This document shows, piece by piece, positions 26,631 through 38,300 of a stretch of 64,000 bases of DNA. A model generated the notes under the pieces. That model was not told where the DNA came from, searched no databases, and worked only from the letters and a program-made list of their open reading frames with translations. This stretch comes from Amycolatopsis sp. EV170708-02-1. GTDB taxonomy: Bacteria > Actinomycetota > Actinomycetes > Mycobacteriales > Pseudonocardiaceae. The translations under genes and the position numbers were made by a program. The stretch's first letter is position 1. Every line of letters begins with the position of its first letter. Location: assembly GCF_022479115.1 (NCBI RefSeq), contig NZ_CP092497.1, positions 4,278,001 through 4,342,000 of the forward strand, in the 5' to 3' direction.

Positions 26631-29089
26631 ATGCCCGAATTGTCGACGCAGGTTCCCGGTGCGTACAACTCGTCTGCTCCGCCGATGAACGTCGCGCAGT
26701 ACTCGAACTGGGACCAGATCGGCGCGGCGGTGGGTGACATCACGACCGGCGGCAGCCTCTCGAAGAGCACTCAAGCTGATGCGTGGTATGAGTTCGCCAC
26801 GAAGGTCGGGAACGCGGCGAAGCAGTTGGGTGATGTCAACAGCAAGATCGCCACTGAGATCAAGGCCGTACGGGAGAGCCTCAAGGGCGAAGCAGGTGAA
26901 GCGTTCGACAAGTACGCGACAGGCCTGTTCAAGAAGAGCGAGGAACTCTACCAGACGTTGAGCGGCAAGGATTATCCCGGGAACGTGGGGGTATCGGGCA
27001 TGCGATCCGGGCTTTCGCGGCAGCGTGGTGGGACACGATCGAAAAGTCGCATCAGCAGCGGGCTCAGGCAGCCGAGATCTTGAAGGCGGCTGCCAACGTC
27101 GCCCTCTTGAACGCGAACAGTACTGCTGAGATCGCGCTCATCACGGCGGGTCTCGCCAGGGACGTCGAACACACGCGTGCCCAAGCCGAAGACAAGCTGA
27201 TCTCCCGTCTCCGCCAAATGCTCGAAGGTCTCGGGGTGCAGTACAACAACCGAGGCCAGGATTTCACCCCGCTGCGGGTCCTGACCGGCGGCAGTGGTGG
27301 AGGCAGCGGTAGTGGCAGTGGCGGTGGCAGTGGGCTATCGGACCTGCAGTACCAGAATCTTGACTCGCTGTACCAAAATACTTATCCGAGCGGCCTCACC
27401 ACCGAGAGCGCGGGATCCGCCGGTGCGGGACAGACTGTCCAAGGCCCGTTGTTGGATCCTCTTAGTCCGTCATACCAACAGAAGGCCTTTGATCCCGTTA
27501 GTACAGCGGGTGGTGGTGTCGGCGGCGGAAGCGGTTCCGGCGTCCCTGGTGGTGGCGCCGGCACAGGCGGCGGCGGCGCCGGTGGTGGCGCACCCAGTCC
27601 GGCGTATCAGGCCGGACTTGACAACGCGAAGAAGGCGATCGACACCCTCACCGAGGGCGGTGCCGGCGCGCCCAGTCCGGAGTATCAGGCGGGACTCGAC
27701 GACGCGAAGAAGGCGATCGACACCCTTGGCGCAGGCAGTGGTGCCGGCGCGCCCAGCCCGGCCTACCAGGAAAGTCTCGACGACGCCAAGAAAGCGATCG
27801 ACGGCCTCTACGGTGGTGGCGCGCCTGGCGGCGGCAGTGGTGCGGGGACGAGCCCGGCGAGGGCGAAAGCACTTGACGACGCCAAGAACGCAGCGGGTAA
27901 GACGTTCGACGACCTGATCGAGAAGGCCGACAACCCGGCCGAGAAGAAAGCGCTCGAGGATGCCAAGGAGGCCGCCGAAAAGGCGATCGGCGAAATCGCG
28001 ACCGAAAGCGGCGATCCGGCGAAGGCACGTGAAGACGCACAGAATGCGGCGGGCAAGGTGCTCGACGACCTGATCGCCAAGGCCGATGATCCGGCGGCGA
28101 AGCAGGCACTCGAAGACGCGAAAGCCGCGGTGAACGAGGGGCTCGGCGGCGCTGAGCCTGTGGACCCGAAGCTTCAAGAGACCTACTTGGACGCGAAGGG
28201 CGACGTGGAGAAGGCGCTCGACGACCTGATCGCCAAGACCGATGATCCGGCGGCGAAGGAGGCGCTCGAGGACGCCAAGCAGGCAGCGGGCGACGCGATC
28301 GACAAGCTCATCGATCCCGAGCACCACGAGGCCGTCGAAGCTGCGAAGGAGGACACCCTCAAGGCGTTCGATACCTTGGCGGAGCCCGGTGACAGCGCGG
28401 AACGGACGCAAGCGCTGGCCGACGCCGAAGAGGCCGCGCTGAAGGCCATCGACGGTATCGACACCGCACTCGATCCCAGCGATCCCGGCTATCAGAAGGC
28501 TATCGAGGACGCCAAGGCGGACACCGTCAAGGCGTTCGATGCCCTGGCCCAGCCGGGTGACAGCCCGGAACGGACACAGGCGCTGGCCGACGCGAAGGCC
28601 GCCGCGTTGAAGGCCATCGACGGGGTTGACGCGGCCACGACCGCGGCGGCCGACAAGAGGGCGGCCATGAACGACTTCCTCGCTCCGGGCGGGGCGACCG
28701 GTGGTGGTGTCGGTGGAGGCAGCGGTGGTGGGGCGGGCGGACTGAGTCCGCTCGGAGAGAGCTTGGCACTCGAGTCCGGTGGAGCGGGCGGCGCTGGAGG
28801 TGGCGGGACGGGTTCCGGCTCCCGGTTCGACACCCAGCCCGGTCAGCAGCTCGGACTGGCGGCGGCGGGTTCCCGGGCACAGGCGGCTCCCTTTGGTTCG
28901 GCGATGGCCATGGGGCCGGGTTCGGAGGGGATGCCGATGGGCGGAATGCCGATGGGCGGTATGGGTGGCGCGGGTGGCGGTGGCCAGGAGGACAAGCAAC
29001 GGGAGCCCCAGATCTGGATGCAGGCCGACAACAGTGCGTGGAACGACGATTCCGAATCGCCGCCGTCCTCGGTGCTGGGCAGGAGCTGA
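26631..29089 (+). CDS. Large Gly-rich WXG/PPE-like ESX protein with helical repeats (frameshifted)
   Basis: About 819 residues once one G is restored at 26987-26991. The N-terminal ~210 residues are a WXG/PPE-like helical domain (ADAWYEFATKVGNAAKQL, a LKGEAGEAF turn, then FAAAWWDTIEKSHQQR). Next is a Gly/Ser linker and a series of near-repeats of the type YQAGLDDAKKAIDTL and KALEDAKEAAEKAI, which predict a long helical rod. A glycine/methionine stretch (MPMGGMPMGGMGG) precedes the tail QIWMQADNSAWNDD, which is shared in form with the next gene. The second frame alone has a TTG at 27080 but no ribosome binding site, so it is not a separate gene. Probable secreted surface or scaffold protein. 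Confidence 0.75.
26987..26991 (+). other. Apparent -1 frameshift site (GGGGG)
   Basis: First frame ends SGKDYPGNVG; the -1 frame continues GIGHAIRAFAAAWWDTIEK and stays open to 29089. Six G instead of five would restore one gene. Confidence 0.8.
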
Positions 29090-29092
29090 CCC

Positions 29093-30853
29093 ATGGTTGA
29101 GTTTTCCGCTGACCCCGCACCGCCGCCACTGCCCGACCCGGCTCTGGAGCAGCTGAACCTCGACCAGCTGGCTCAGCTGGTGAATGAGGTCAACCCGGAC
29201 GTCTTCTATCAACGGGCGCAGGTGTTCGACGCGGCCGCGGCGCGGTTGCAGGAGGTGCGTGACGCCTTCCGCCGCGAAGCGCGTCAGCTGCAGGAAGCCT
29301 GGACCGGCAAGATCGAGGAGAGCTTCGAGAACGTGGCGCAGGAGACTTCCGGCGCCATCACGAATGTCCTGCACTCGATGCAGGATCCTGGTTACGGCAC
29401 CCGTTTGCGTCAGGTTGGGGACGCGCTCGCCATGGGCCAGCAGCGGCTCAAGGACCTTCAGGCGCAGAAGGCGCAGCAGGCCGCCGCACCACTCGTCACC
29501 GGAGCGCCGCCCGCCGATGTCGTGGAGAAGGGCAATCAGCAGACCGCGCTGCGGATCGTGCACGACCTGTGCACGGCCTACCGCGACATCGGGACTGGTA
29601 TCGCCCCGCTTCCCGAGACCACGCCTGCGCCGGGTGGAAAGGCAAACGCCGGGAATGGCCCGGGTACCGCCGGGGCCGGCGGCGATCCGATCACGGTTGT
29701 CCATAACGACGTCACCCCGCCTGCAGAGGGCAGCGTGAACGGCTTGCCCCTTGGGGGTTCTCTCGCGATGGGCCTGGCCCCGAGGGGTGAGGCCGACGTG
29801 TCGTTGTCCGGAACGCCGGAGGGAGCGCAGCCCATTCTGCCGTTCGCGGTCGGGGCCGCCGGGGTCTTGGGCGGAGCTTCGAGTGGATCCGGCGGCGGTG
29901 CGGGCGGCAGTGCCCACGGCGGCTCGTCGTCGAAGCACGCCGATGTCGTACAGGCTTTCCAGCTGTCGCCCGGCGGAGGGGGCTACGTCGGCGATTCGGT
30001 CATCGGCCGTGCCAAGCCGGCGGATGCCGGACAGGACGAGGCGATCCCGGTCATGCCGGGGATGTTCATGGGGGCCGCGGGCGAGGATCGCTCGGTGCCT
30101 GGCCGGCGCGCGCCCGGTTCGGCGGTATCGGGCGCGGCCTCGGATGAAGTTGTCGAGGGCGTTCTCGGGCGGCGCCAGAGTGTGACCGACCTTGATGGCG
30201 GCCTCGTCGGGTGGGGGCTGCCCGCGGGCACGTCCGCGGCGGCGCGGCGCCGCGAGGACAGAAAAGCGCCGGGAACCGAGGAGCGGCCGGTCACCGTGTC
30301 TGAAGGCGAGGAAGGGGCTGCGGAGAAGGAGAAGAAGGAGGCGCGGCCCGCGACGGTCGCCGATCCGGTGGTGGTCGCCCGTTTCGAGAGCGAACCCGTC
30401 GCGAATGCTCAGGCGACATCCGGCGGGTCGCCCGCACTGCCCTCGGTGGCGCAGTTCGTCACCGCCGAGCGTGCACCGCAGGGCCTTGACGCCGCCGCAG
30501 GAGGAGGCGCCCCGCAGAACGTGCTTCCGGTCCGGGCGTTGGCGGCGGAAGGTGCTTCGGCTCTGCCAGGCGCTCTCCCGGTGAACGCGAGCGCGTCCAC
30601 ACCTGCATCGGGGAGTGCCCCGCTGGAAGGCGGTCCGATGGGGCCGATGATGGGAATGGGCGGCATGGGCGGGCAGCCGGAAGAGAACAAAGAGCGCAGT
30701 TCCGAGATCGTGCCCGGTCCGGATCCCGCAGTCTGGGACTACTCGCACGGTACCCCCTCGGCAATCGGCAAACCGGAGCGAGCGTCGGCCGAATCGGCGC
30801 CGGACGAGTCTCCGGACGAGATCGTGGCGCGCATCTTGGAGAGAAGGAGTTGA
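29093..30853 (+). CDS. PPE/WXG-like ESX-associated protein with Gly-rich tail
   Basis: 586 residues, starting three bases after the previous stop. The N-terminal ~170 residues form a helical domain with a WXG-like turn (QEAWTGKIEESFENVAQE). A long Gly/Ala/Pro-rich low-complexity region follows, then MGPMMGMGGMGGQPEENKER and an acidic C-terminus ending DEIVARILERRS. The GGxGGQxExxKxR tail parallels the preceding gene, suggesting a related pair that act together. Family role in ESX export is inferred from position. Confidence 0.8.
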   Translation: MVEFSADPAPPPLPDPALEQLNLDQLAQLVNEVNPDVFYQRAQVFDAAAARLQEVRDAFRREARQLQEAWTGKIEESFENVAQETSGAITNVLHSMQDPGYGTRLRQVGDALAMGQQRLKDLQAQKAQQAAAPLVTGAPPADVVEKGNQQTALRIVHDLCTAYRDIGTGIAPLPETTPAPGGKANAGNGPGTAGAGGDPITVVHNDVTPPAEGSVNGLPLGGSLAMGLAPRGEADVSLSGTPEGAQPILPFAVGAAGVLGGASSGSGGGAGGSAHGGSSSKHADVVQAFQLSPGGGGYVGDSVIGRAKPADAGQDEAIPVMPGMFMGAAGEDRSVPGRRAPGSAVSGAASDEVVEGVLGRRQSVTDLDGGLVGWGLPAGTSAAARRREDRKAPGTEERPVTVSEGEEGAAEKEKKEARPATVADPVVVARFESEPVANAQATSGGSPALPSVAQFVTAERAPQGLDAAAGGGAPQNVLPVRALAAEGASALPGALPVNASASTPASGSAPLEGGPMGPMMGMGGMGGQPEENKERSSEIVPGPDPAVWDYSHGTPSAIGKPERASAESAPDESPDEIVARILERRS

Positions 30854-30855
30854 CG

Positions 30856-31332
30856 GTGACCTCAGGTGGATTCGATCTGGACAAGGGCCTCGACGAAGCG
30901 ATGGCGACGCTGGACGCGGAGCGGCGCAAGCTCGCGGAGTTGGGGAAGGTCTGGGAAGAAGGGCGGACGACTGTACGCGCCAAGGACAAATCCTTCGAGA
31001 TGACCTTCGACGGGCGTGGCGAACTGATCGAAATGGTGTTCAACCAGTCGAAGTATCGAACCCTCGCTCCCGCTCAACTTGCCGCGGCCATCGTAGAGAC
31101 GCTCCAGCGCGGCAAGGCGGAAACCATGGCGAAGATGACCGAGGTGATGGGAACGGGAGCGGGCACGCTTCCCGGGATCGATATCGACGCGATCGCGAGC
31201 GGCAAAATCGACCCGATGGAAATGCTCAACTCGCTGATCGGTCCGATGTTCGATGGGATCGGCGGAGTGGATGGTTTCGGTAGCGGTACGGAGAAGGGCC
31301 GCTCGGACGGCGGAGGGCGGAAGGATGACTGA
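30856..31332 (+). CDS. YbaB/EbfC-family protein
   Basis: About 158 residues. The core (TVRAKDKSFEMTFDGRGELIEMVF, read in two parts, then YRTLAPAQLAAAIVETLQRG) has the strand-strand-helix pattern of the YbaB/EbfC nucleoid-associated family. The GTG at 30856 is preferred over the TTG at 30850: GAAGGAG lies upstream, and this places it three bases after the previous stop. A Gly-rich tail is added. Members of this family recur in actinobacterial ESX loci but their job there is not known. It overlaps the next gene by eight bases. Confidence 0.75.
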   Translation: MTSGGFDLDKGLDEAMATLDAERRKLAELGKVWEEGRTTVRAKDKSFEMTFDGRGELIEMVFNQSKYRTLAPAQLAAAIVETLQRGKAETMAKMTEVMGTGAGTLPGIDIDAIASGKIDPMEMLNSLIGPMFDGIGGVDGFGSGTEKGRSDGGGRKDD

Positions 31333-31651
31333 CGAGTTCTATCTCGATCCGGACGGGGCCTCCCGGGCAGCCGGCGCCCTGCGTGACTCGGGCAATCGTT
31401 TGGAGAAATCCTTCAACGCGCTCAAGGCGGTATGTGATCACAACGACCAATGCTGGGGTACCGACGAGATCGGTGCGGCATTTGCCAATAAATATGTACC
31501 TACTGCCACTGAGATAACGGTATTCGGTGCGACTGATCCGAAGGCCATCGTGGAGTCGGCGAATAACACTGACAAGAATATAGACACATTTGAGGATCTG
31601 GATCACGAGGCGGCCGTCAGATTGGATCGGACACCGCCAGAGGAGAGCTGA
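31325..31651 (+). CDS. Small WXG100-like partner of the giant effector
   Basis: 108 residues. An N-terminal helix (ASRAAGALRDSGNRLEKSF) leads to CWGTDEIGAAFANKY, the WG-x-DE-xG-xxF-xx-Y turn common in small WXG-like proteins encoded just before CpnT-type toxins. The ATG has GGAGG upstream and overlaps the YbaB-like gene, so it is coupled to it. It ends 73 bases before the giant gene, so it is the best candidate for its secretion partner or chaperone. Confidence 0.8.
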   Translation: MTDEFYLDPDGASRAAGALRDSGNRLEKSFNALKAVCDHNDQCWGTDEIGAAFANKYVPTATEITVFGATDPKAIVESANNTDKNIDTFEDLDHEAAVRLDRTPPEES

Positions 31652-31724
31652 GTCGGCTCCTCGCTCGCGATCGGTATCAACATTTCCGGGTGTGGATCTC
31701 AGATAAGGACGAAGGTGAAGGCGG

Positions 31725-32340
31725 ATGGGTGATGAGTTTGGTGTTACTCGTTTGCCTTCGGAGTTGCAGAAGTTTTTTGAGGTGGTTATCGGTATTAAGT
31801 GGCCGGAGGCTGATGAGGGTGGTCTTCGGTCGTTGAGTGGTGCGTGGCTGGATTTCGCGAAGGCGGCTGAGGTTGAGGCTGAGGCGGTGGTGGGGGCGGC
31901 GGAGGCTTTGGGTCGTTCGATGCGGGGTATGACGGCGGAGCGAACCATCGAGTGGGTCAAGAGCGAAGTCAAGCGGCTCGGGACGATGGCGGGGCAGTCG
32001 CGGGGGTTGTCGAGTGAGGCGCGGACGGCGGCGGCGGATGCGCAGAAGGCCAAGATCATGCTGGTGGTGTTCGGGGCGATCGCGCTGGCCACCATCATCT
32101 TTCTGGCGTGGAGCATTTTCACGGCGTGGATGATTCCCGCGGTGAAGGCCGCGACACAGCTCACGCTGCGCACGATTTTGAAGCAGTTGCTGCTGGAGAT
32201 GCAGCGGATGACGTTCAAGCGGGCGGCGCTGGGGACGTTGCGGGTCGGTGCGGACATGGCGAAGTTCGCTGCCGCGGGCGCGGGGCTCATGTTCACCCTC
32301 GATTGGGGTATCCAGACCGGTCAGATATGGCATGGAGACC
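31725..32340 (+). other. Domain: CpnT-like WXG100 helical N-terminus plus membrane helices
   Basis: LPSELQKFFEVVIGIKWPEA followed by LSGAWLDFAKAAEVE matches the helical N-terminal domain of CpnT-like exported toxins (the WP-x-D/E and AW pattern). A hydrophobic segment, VVFGAIALATIIFLAWSIF, and the amphipathic stretch to FTLDWGIQTG suggest membrane insertion. Confidence 0.75.
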
Positions 32341-35300
32341 TGAACGGGGAGACCGCGGGGCGGGGGAATACGATTGGAAATCGATCGCGAGGTCCACCAT
32401 CGGTGGTGCGATCGGGGGTGCGGCGTTCGGCCTGTTCCACGGGCTGACCGTCGGTGCGGCCGGCAGCGCGGTCAAAGGGCTGGCCAAGGACATCGTGCGG
32501 AGTTCCGGGAAGTTCGCCGGGGCGGGCAACGCGGCCATCGCCGCGGAACTGCGGGCCGAGATCAACCGGGTCAAGAAACGGATACCGGGCTATCTGCACG
32601 CCCTGGGGTTGGGTGGTTACGGTGTGGGCCAGGTGTGGATGGTGGTGGCGAGCAACCCGCTGGTGAACATGGCCACCGGCGGCCACGGACCCTGGTATGC
32701 CGGGATGCTCGGCGCCCTGAGCAGGCACCACGCCGACTTCAAGGGCAACGACCGCTACAACCTCAGCGATCTCATCGCCGATCGGGTCCCGTTCCTCAAA
32801 GACACCATCGCCGCGCTCAAACAGGGCAAACTCGAACTCGAACTCGGACCCTGGCTGGAGGAAGTCCGCAACTCCGCACCCAGCGACAACCTCACATCCG
32901 AGATGTCGGAAAAGGCCCCGCTGGTGCTGGAAAGCGGGACAAGCGAGAAAAGCGACACCGGCCGTGAGGTCGCGGGCACCGGCACCGGATCCCTCGGGAC
33001 CGTGTTCACACCAGGCGACTTCGGCCTCGGGGAAGGGGTCGGCCAGGACAACGGTGTCCCGGCCACCGAATCCGGACTCCCCACCAAAACCGAAGACCTG
33101 TCCTGGTCCGGCGATTCCGACGCCGAGACTGTGGTCTCATCCCGCGATTCGGGTTCATTCGTGTCGCTTGGTTCGGACGCCGACACCGTGGTGTCTCGTG
33201 ACTCGGACGCGGATTCCGTGGTGTCCACCGGGTCGGACGGCTCCTCCATGCCCCACCTGCGCGGCGGAGGATGGGACTCGGACAGCGTGTCGATCGGCTC
33301 CGGCACCTCCGACTCCGAAGGATCGAACGGCGCATCCGGCAGACCGGACACCGACTCCCTCTGGGGAGGATCCGACACCGACTCGATCGTGTCCCGTGAC
33401 TCGGTCACTGGCCCGGCCGAAGAACAGGGCGTCCACGGAGGCCAGGACGGGCAGCCGGCACGGTCCGAGGGGGCCCGGCCCGGCGACGCCGAGGCGGATG
33501 GCGCAGCGGTCGTGTCGACCGCGCCACCCGCCGGAGTGCGCACGGACACCGCGGTCCAGCAGGGCTCGTCGTCGACCCCCGCATCGTCGACGACCGGAGG
33601 ACAACCACCACGCACACAAAGCGAAGTAACACCTGGTGGAGCGAGCACGAACGGCGGGAACCAAACACCGCTGCAATCAACCGGTCCGATAACACAGTCG
33701 GGCCCGGAGATCACGCAGCCGGGTCCGGAGTCGGCCGCGCAGCCACTGGTGCGGGCAGAAGACCAGGCTCCCCTGTCAGGCCCGGAGATCGTGCAGTCTG
33801 GGCCCGAGCCCGTCGCCCGGCAAAACGAGGGGGCCGCACTCTCCCAGCAGCAGTCCCCGGCCGGCGGCGCACCGCCGCAGGATCCGCTTCCGGCCCGGTC
33901 CGAACCTGCCATGCAGGCCGACCCGGCCGGTGGGCGGTCGGAGACAAGGCCGATATCCGTCGAGTCGGCGGACCAGACTCCGCCGTCCGTGTCGGAGAAC
34001 TCGACCGTGGCGTCCGGCACCCGTGAATCCGGTGCCCCGGACACGCGGGACGGAGAGGTCGTTCCGCTTATCGACTCGCGGGCGGCGCCCTCGGTCGACT
34101 CCAGGACGCCGGATGTCCAGGGCAAACCCGCGGTGCCTGCCGTGCCGGTGCCACGTACGGAAGGCCAGTCGCCGGTGATTTCGCGGGGCGCGGACAACGC
34201 GCTTCCCTTGGAATCCTCGCGGCCGAGCACGTCGTCGGCCGGTTCGACATCGGCGACGTCGCAGCCGGGCTCGGACAGCAGCCGATCCACCGGGGACAAA
34301 TCACGGACGGAAAAGCCGGAAACGGCTGTTTCCTCGGAGACAGCGGCTTTCCTGCTCGGCACCGGTCCGGACCGTCCTGGCGTGCCGATCCGCGCGGACG
34401 AAGCGAACACCGCGAACGGGCGTACACCGGTCTCCTTCGCAAAGCCGCATGATGTCGTCCAGAGCGCTCGCCGGGACATGGCTGTGCCGATGAGAGTCGC
34501 GGACGCGCATCTCGACACGAACGCCGATGGCTTTGCCGGGGGAGGAAAGGGGCAGGGGAAGATCAGGTGGATCCGGCACGACGTAAGCCGGTTCGAGATC
34601 AGCCCGGGCAGCTGGGTTCGGGAATTCAGGGTGCCGATCGACCTGGTGTCACCGTCAGGTGGTGTACATGGCTCGGTGATGCGCGAGCGGGCCGCCGAGA
34701 TACAAGCGCTGCTGGACAAGCACGTCAACTCGAAGCATCGCTTCGACAATGGCGATCAGGTCCATATCGCTCTCGACGCCGCGACTCCGAAGTCGGCGGC
34801 AAAGGGTGGGAATGGAACGTGTCCAGCCGCGTACCGGTGGAGATGTTCGACTCGGCGGAGGACCCTTGGGGGCCGGGTAGCGGCCAGCTTCGGTGGGACT
34901 TCTACGAGACGGCAAACGACTCGGCACAGAAGGTTCTTCTTTTCCTCGGTCTCGGCGAGGGGGAGGCACCGGCCCTCAGGCTGACGGCGACGGATCTCGC
35001 GGTTCTCGACGAGGCCTCGCACGAGGGCGTGGCCGGGCTTGGGTTGGCCGACAGTGGCCGGCCGTCCGAGGATGGACTGGAGCCCGTAGCGGAGTCACAC
35101 CCGGACGTGGTCAGCGGCGGTCCGGACGCACTACCTGCCGAACAGTTGTCCGTCTACCCGACATTGGGTTCGGTCGAGGTGGCCGGTACGACGTGGAACC
35201 TCGACAGCAAGGGCTGGTACGTCGCGCAGGGCGCCGGCTCGCTCACGGTGCCTGCAACCGGCGTTCGCAAGGTGGTGCGCGCACTCGTGGGCCGGTCGAA

Positions 35301-38300
35301 AGAGGTCCAGGTCGAGCTGCCTGCTGGATCCAAGGCGGTGATCGACGGCGCTCGCGAACTGCAGCATGTCGTGCTGCCCGGCAAAGTGAGCCGCGCCGGC
35401 TCGCGTGCTGGACGGCCTCCGCAACCGGCACCACCTCCACAGCCACCGCTGCCCCGCCCCACTACCGACTACCAGGCATATTTGCAGGGTTACGGCCAGG
35501 GCAGGGATAACGGGCCTCCTCCGCTCACCAGCGCCGACTGGGACCTGTTGGAATCGTTCGGTTACTCCCGGGGCGGCGATACCGACTCGCCCCCCATCCT
35601 CACCGATGGCGACTATGCCAAGTGGAGGTCGATGTCCGGGGAGCCGGTCCGGGCGGACGAGAGCCCCCCAGCGGGCTCCGGGACGCGACAGGACGAGTCC
35701 GAGCAGGACAGCCCGGCGGACACTCCCGATGGTGGCGGACTCGAGAGCGACACTCCCTATGGCGTCAGCTACGAGCGTGGCCTGGACGGCGTTTGGTCGC
35801 CGGCGCGAAAGAAGTCCGGCGAACTGATCGTCGACAAGATCGACAAGCTGGACAAGTCGGTGTCGTTGCCGATGGAGGGCGGCGGGGCGAGCGCGCCGCC
35901 ACGCACGTTCGAGCGTGTGACCGACAAGGGGACCGGGCAAGTGGTCGCCTTCCGGCAGATGCTGGACGCGGAGACTGGCAAGCGCTTGGCCAATCCCGTC
36001 ACCTTCGTGCGTGCACCCGAGGGCGGCTGGACGACGACGGCTGAGCCGGTGTCCCCGGCCTCGTTCGAAGGCTGGTTGGCGAGTGCCAATAAGGCACACG
36101 ACGCGGCACGGATGCTTTACAACGTCGCGGACCGGTCGGCTTCGTGGGTGCCCGAGAATCTGCGACTGAACAAGATCAGCGACGAGGCGTTGCAGAACCT
36201 GATGCACAACGGAAGTCCGGATGACGCGCTCGCCGCGCTCTACGAAGCGGTGTACCGGAAGGAAAATGTGTCGCTGCGCTGGACGCAGTTGTCGGCCTCG
36301 AACGCGTTCTCCGATGGCCATGTCGTGAACATGATGGCCGGCGAGGGCAAGTCGTGGCTGTTCCTGTTCTCCGCCGCCCGGGCCGCCCTTCGCGATGGCG
36401 TCGACGCCGTGCACTACATCACCACCCGCACCAACCTGGCGGACCCGGAATTCATGCACTACCGGGACATGCTCGGCGATCTGGGTTTCGTCATCCACCG
36501 GATGAACTCCAACGATCTGCCCCCGAAGCGGTACCCGGCGAGCCCACCATCTATATCGGCAGCAGCGAGGACCTGGGGTTCACCGTCTTGAAGACGGGGA
36601 TGGTGCCCGGGCAGCGGAGTGACGGTCCCACCCGGATCGTCATGCTCATGGACGAGATCGATGAGGGGGTGTTGTACAAGAACGTCCACTACCAGCTCGC
36701 CGAGAACAAGAGCAAGGACATGAAGGCCCCCGAGCACGTTATCGAGGCCTGGAAGGACCTTATCGCTTTCGTGGAAAAACACCTCGAATCGGGAGAGCTC
36801 AAGCCATCCGACTTCGGTCGGCGGCCCGGGCAGATCGGGGGAGAGGCGGAGTTGACCTCCCGCGGCCGGAAGAAGGTCGAAGCCCTGCTCCCGCAGCTGT
36901 TCGACAGGGTCCTGACCCCGGAGGAAGTCCAGAAGGAACTACAGCGGGTGAACCTGGTCGCCGCAGGCATATGGGTTCATACGAAGAACGTCGACTACGT
37001 GGATTTCGATGGTGCCAAACTTCTGGACGGAGTCACCGACGAAGTCCTCTACGACCCGTTGACGTCCTCGGAAAGCCGGTGGCAGGACGGGCGTGCGCAG
37101 GTCATCGAGATCATGAACGGGATGACCGTCCGCGCGGACACCGAGAGCAGCGTGAAGATCACCCTGCCGGAAATCCTGCGGAAGGATGTCTACACGACGA
37201 TCGTCGGTGCGTCGGGCACGGCGAAGGGCAAGGAGACGATTTTCGAAAAATTGGGCCTTTCCTCGAAAATCGTCGAAATCCCCCGCTATTACGAGTCGCA
37301 GCTGAAGATGCTTCCCGACCACATCTTCAAGACCCAGTCTGAGGCGCTCATCGCGTGGGCCGACCACGCCGCCGAGGTGCATCGTGCTACTGGGCAGCCG
37401 CAGTTGTTAGTCACGCATCGCAATGACATCCCGGCCAAGGTGGTTCCGCTGTTAGAAGCTCGAGGCGTACCGCACATGATGGTCGACGCCCACTGGCAAC
37501 TCTCGCAGGGAACCCGCCTCGCGGAGGCATTCGAGGAAGTAAAACGCAAGGCTGGCGAGGCTCGTGCGGTCCTGATCATCAATCGGCAGGGCGGCCGCGG
37601 GATGGACATCAAGACCAGCGACGAGGCCGAGGCACTCGGTGGGCTTTCCGGCCGGGGCACGGCGCATTCCCATATCTCGCCCGATATCGACGTGCAGCAG
37701 GAAAACCGTGTCGCCCGCAGTGGTAACAAGGGCGACTGGGGCTACTTCAGTTCCCTTGAGGACGAACTGTATGCCTTGACGCGCAGAGACAACACGCCGA
37801 TCACGGTGACCAAGTACGTCACCAGGGACGAGTACGACAAGGCGGCCGCCGCGTACGAGTCCCGCAAGACCCCGCTCACGCGCCGGGAATTGGCCGACGC
37901 CGAACAGGCGCTGCGCGACATCGTCAAGCCCCTGCAGGCCGAGTCCGCCAAGCGGATGGGCATCCGGATGGACGTCACCGAAGACGTCCCCAGCCCGCGG
38001 CCGACTGGCTCCATCACTCCGACGGGCGTCCTGAACAGTGAGAATCGCGGTCAGGTGGACCGGATGGAGACCATTCCTGAAGAAGCCGATCCGTGGGTCG
38101 CGGGCGAACTCCAGGACGGAGCGTTGCACACCGAGGACGGATTGTGGTTCGCCAGCCCGTTCGACACTCAGGCTGACATGGCCACGGCGGCGAAGCTCAA
38201 GCCGCAGGATTCGGACGAGCAGGTGATCCGGGTCGTCCCGACCGCGGACGGCGAGGCGTTCGCGGTGCGGGACGGGCTGCCGTTCGAAATCCCGTACTCA

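Noticed and set aside
27470..30748. A 1092-residue minus-strand open frame opposite the Gly-rich ESX genes
   Set aside because: Antisense shadow of strongly biased codons. The plus-strand genes have WXG-like domains, ribosome binding sites and tight spacing.
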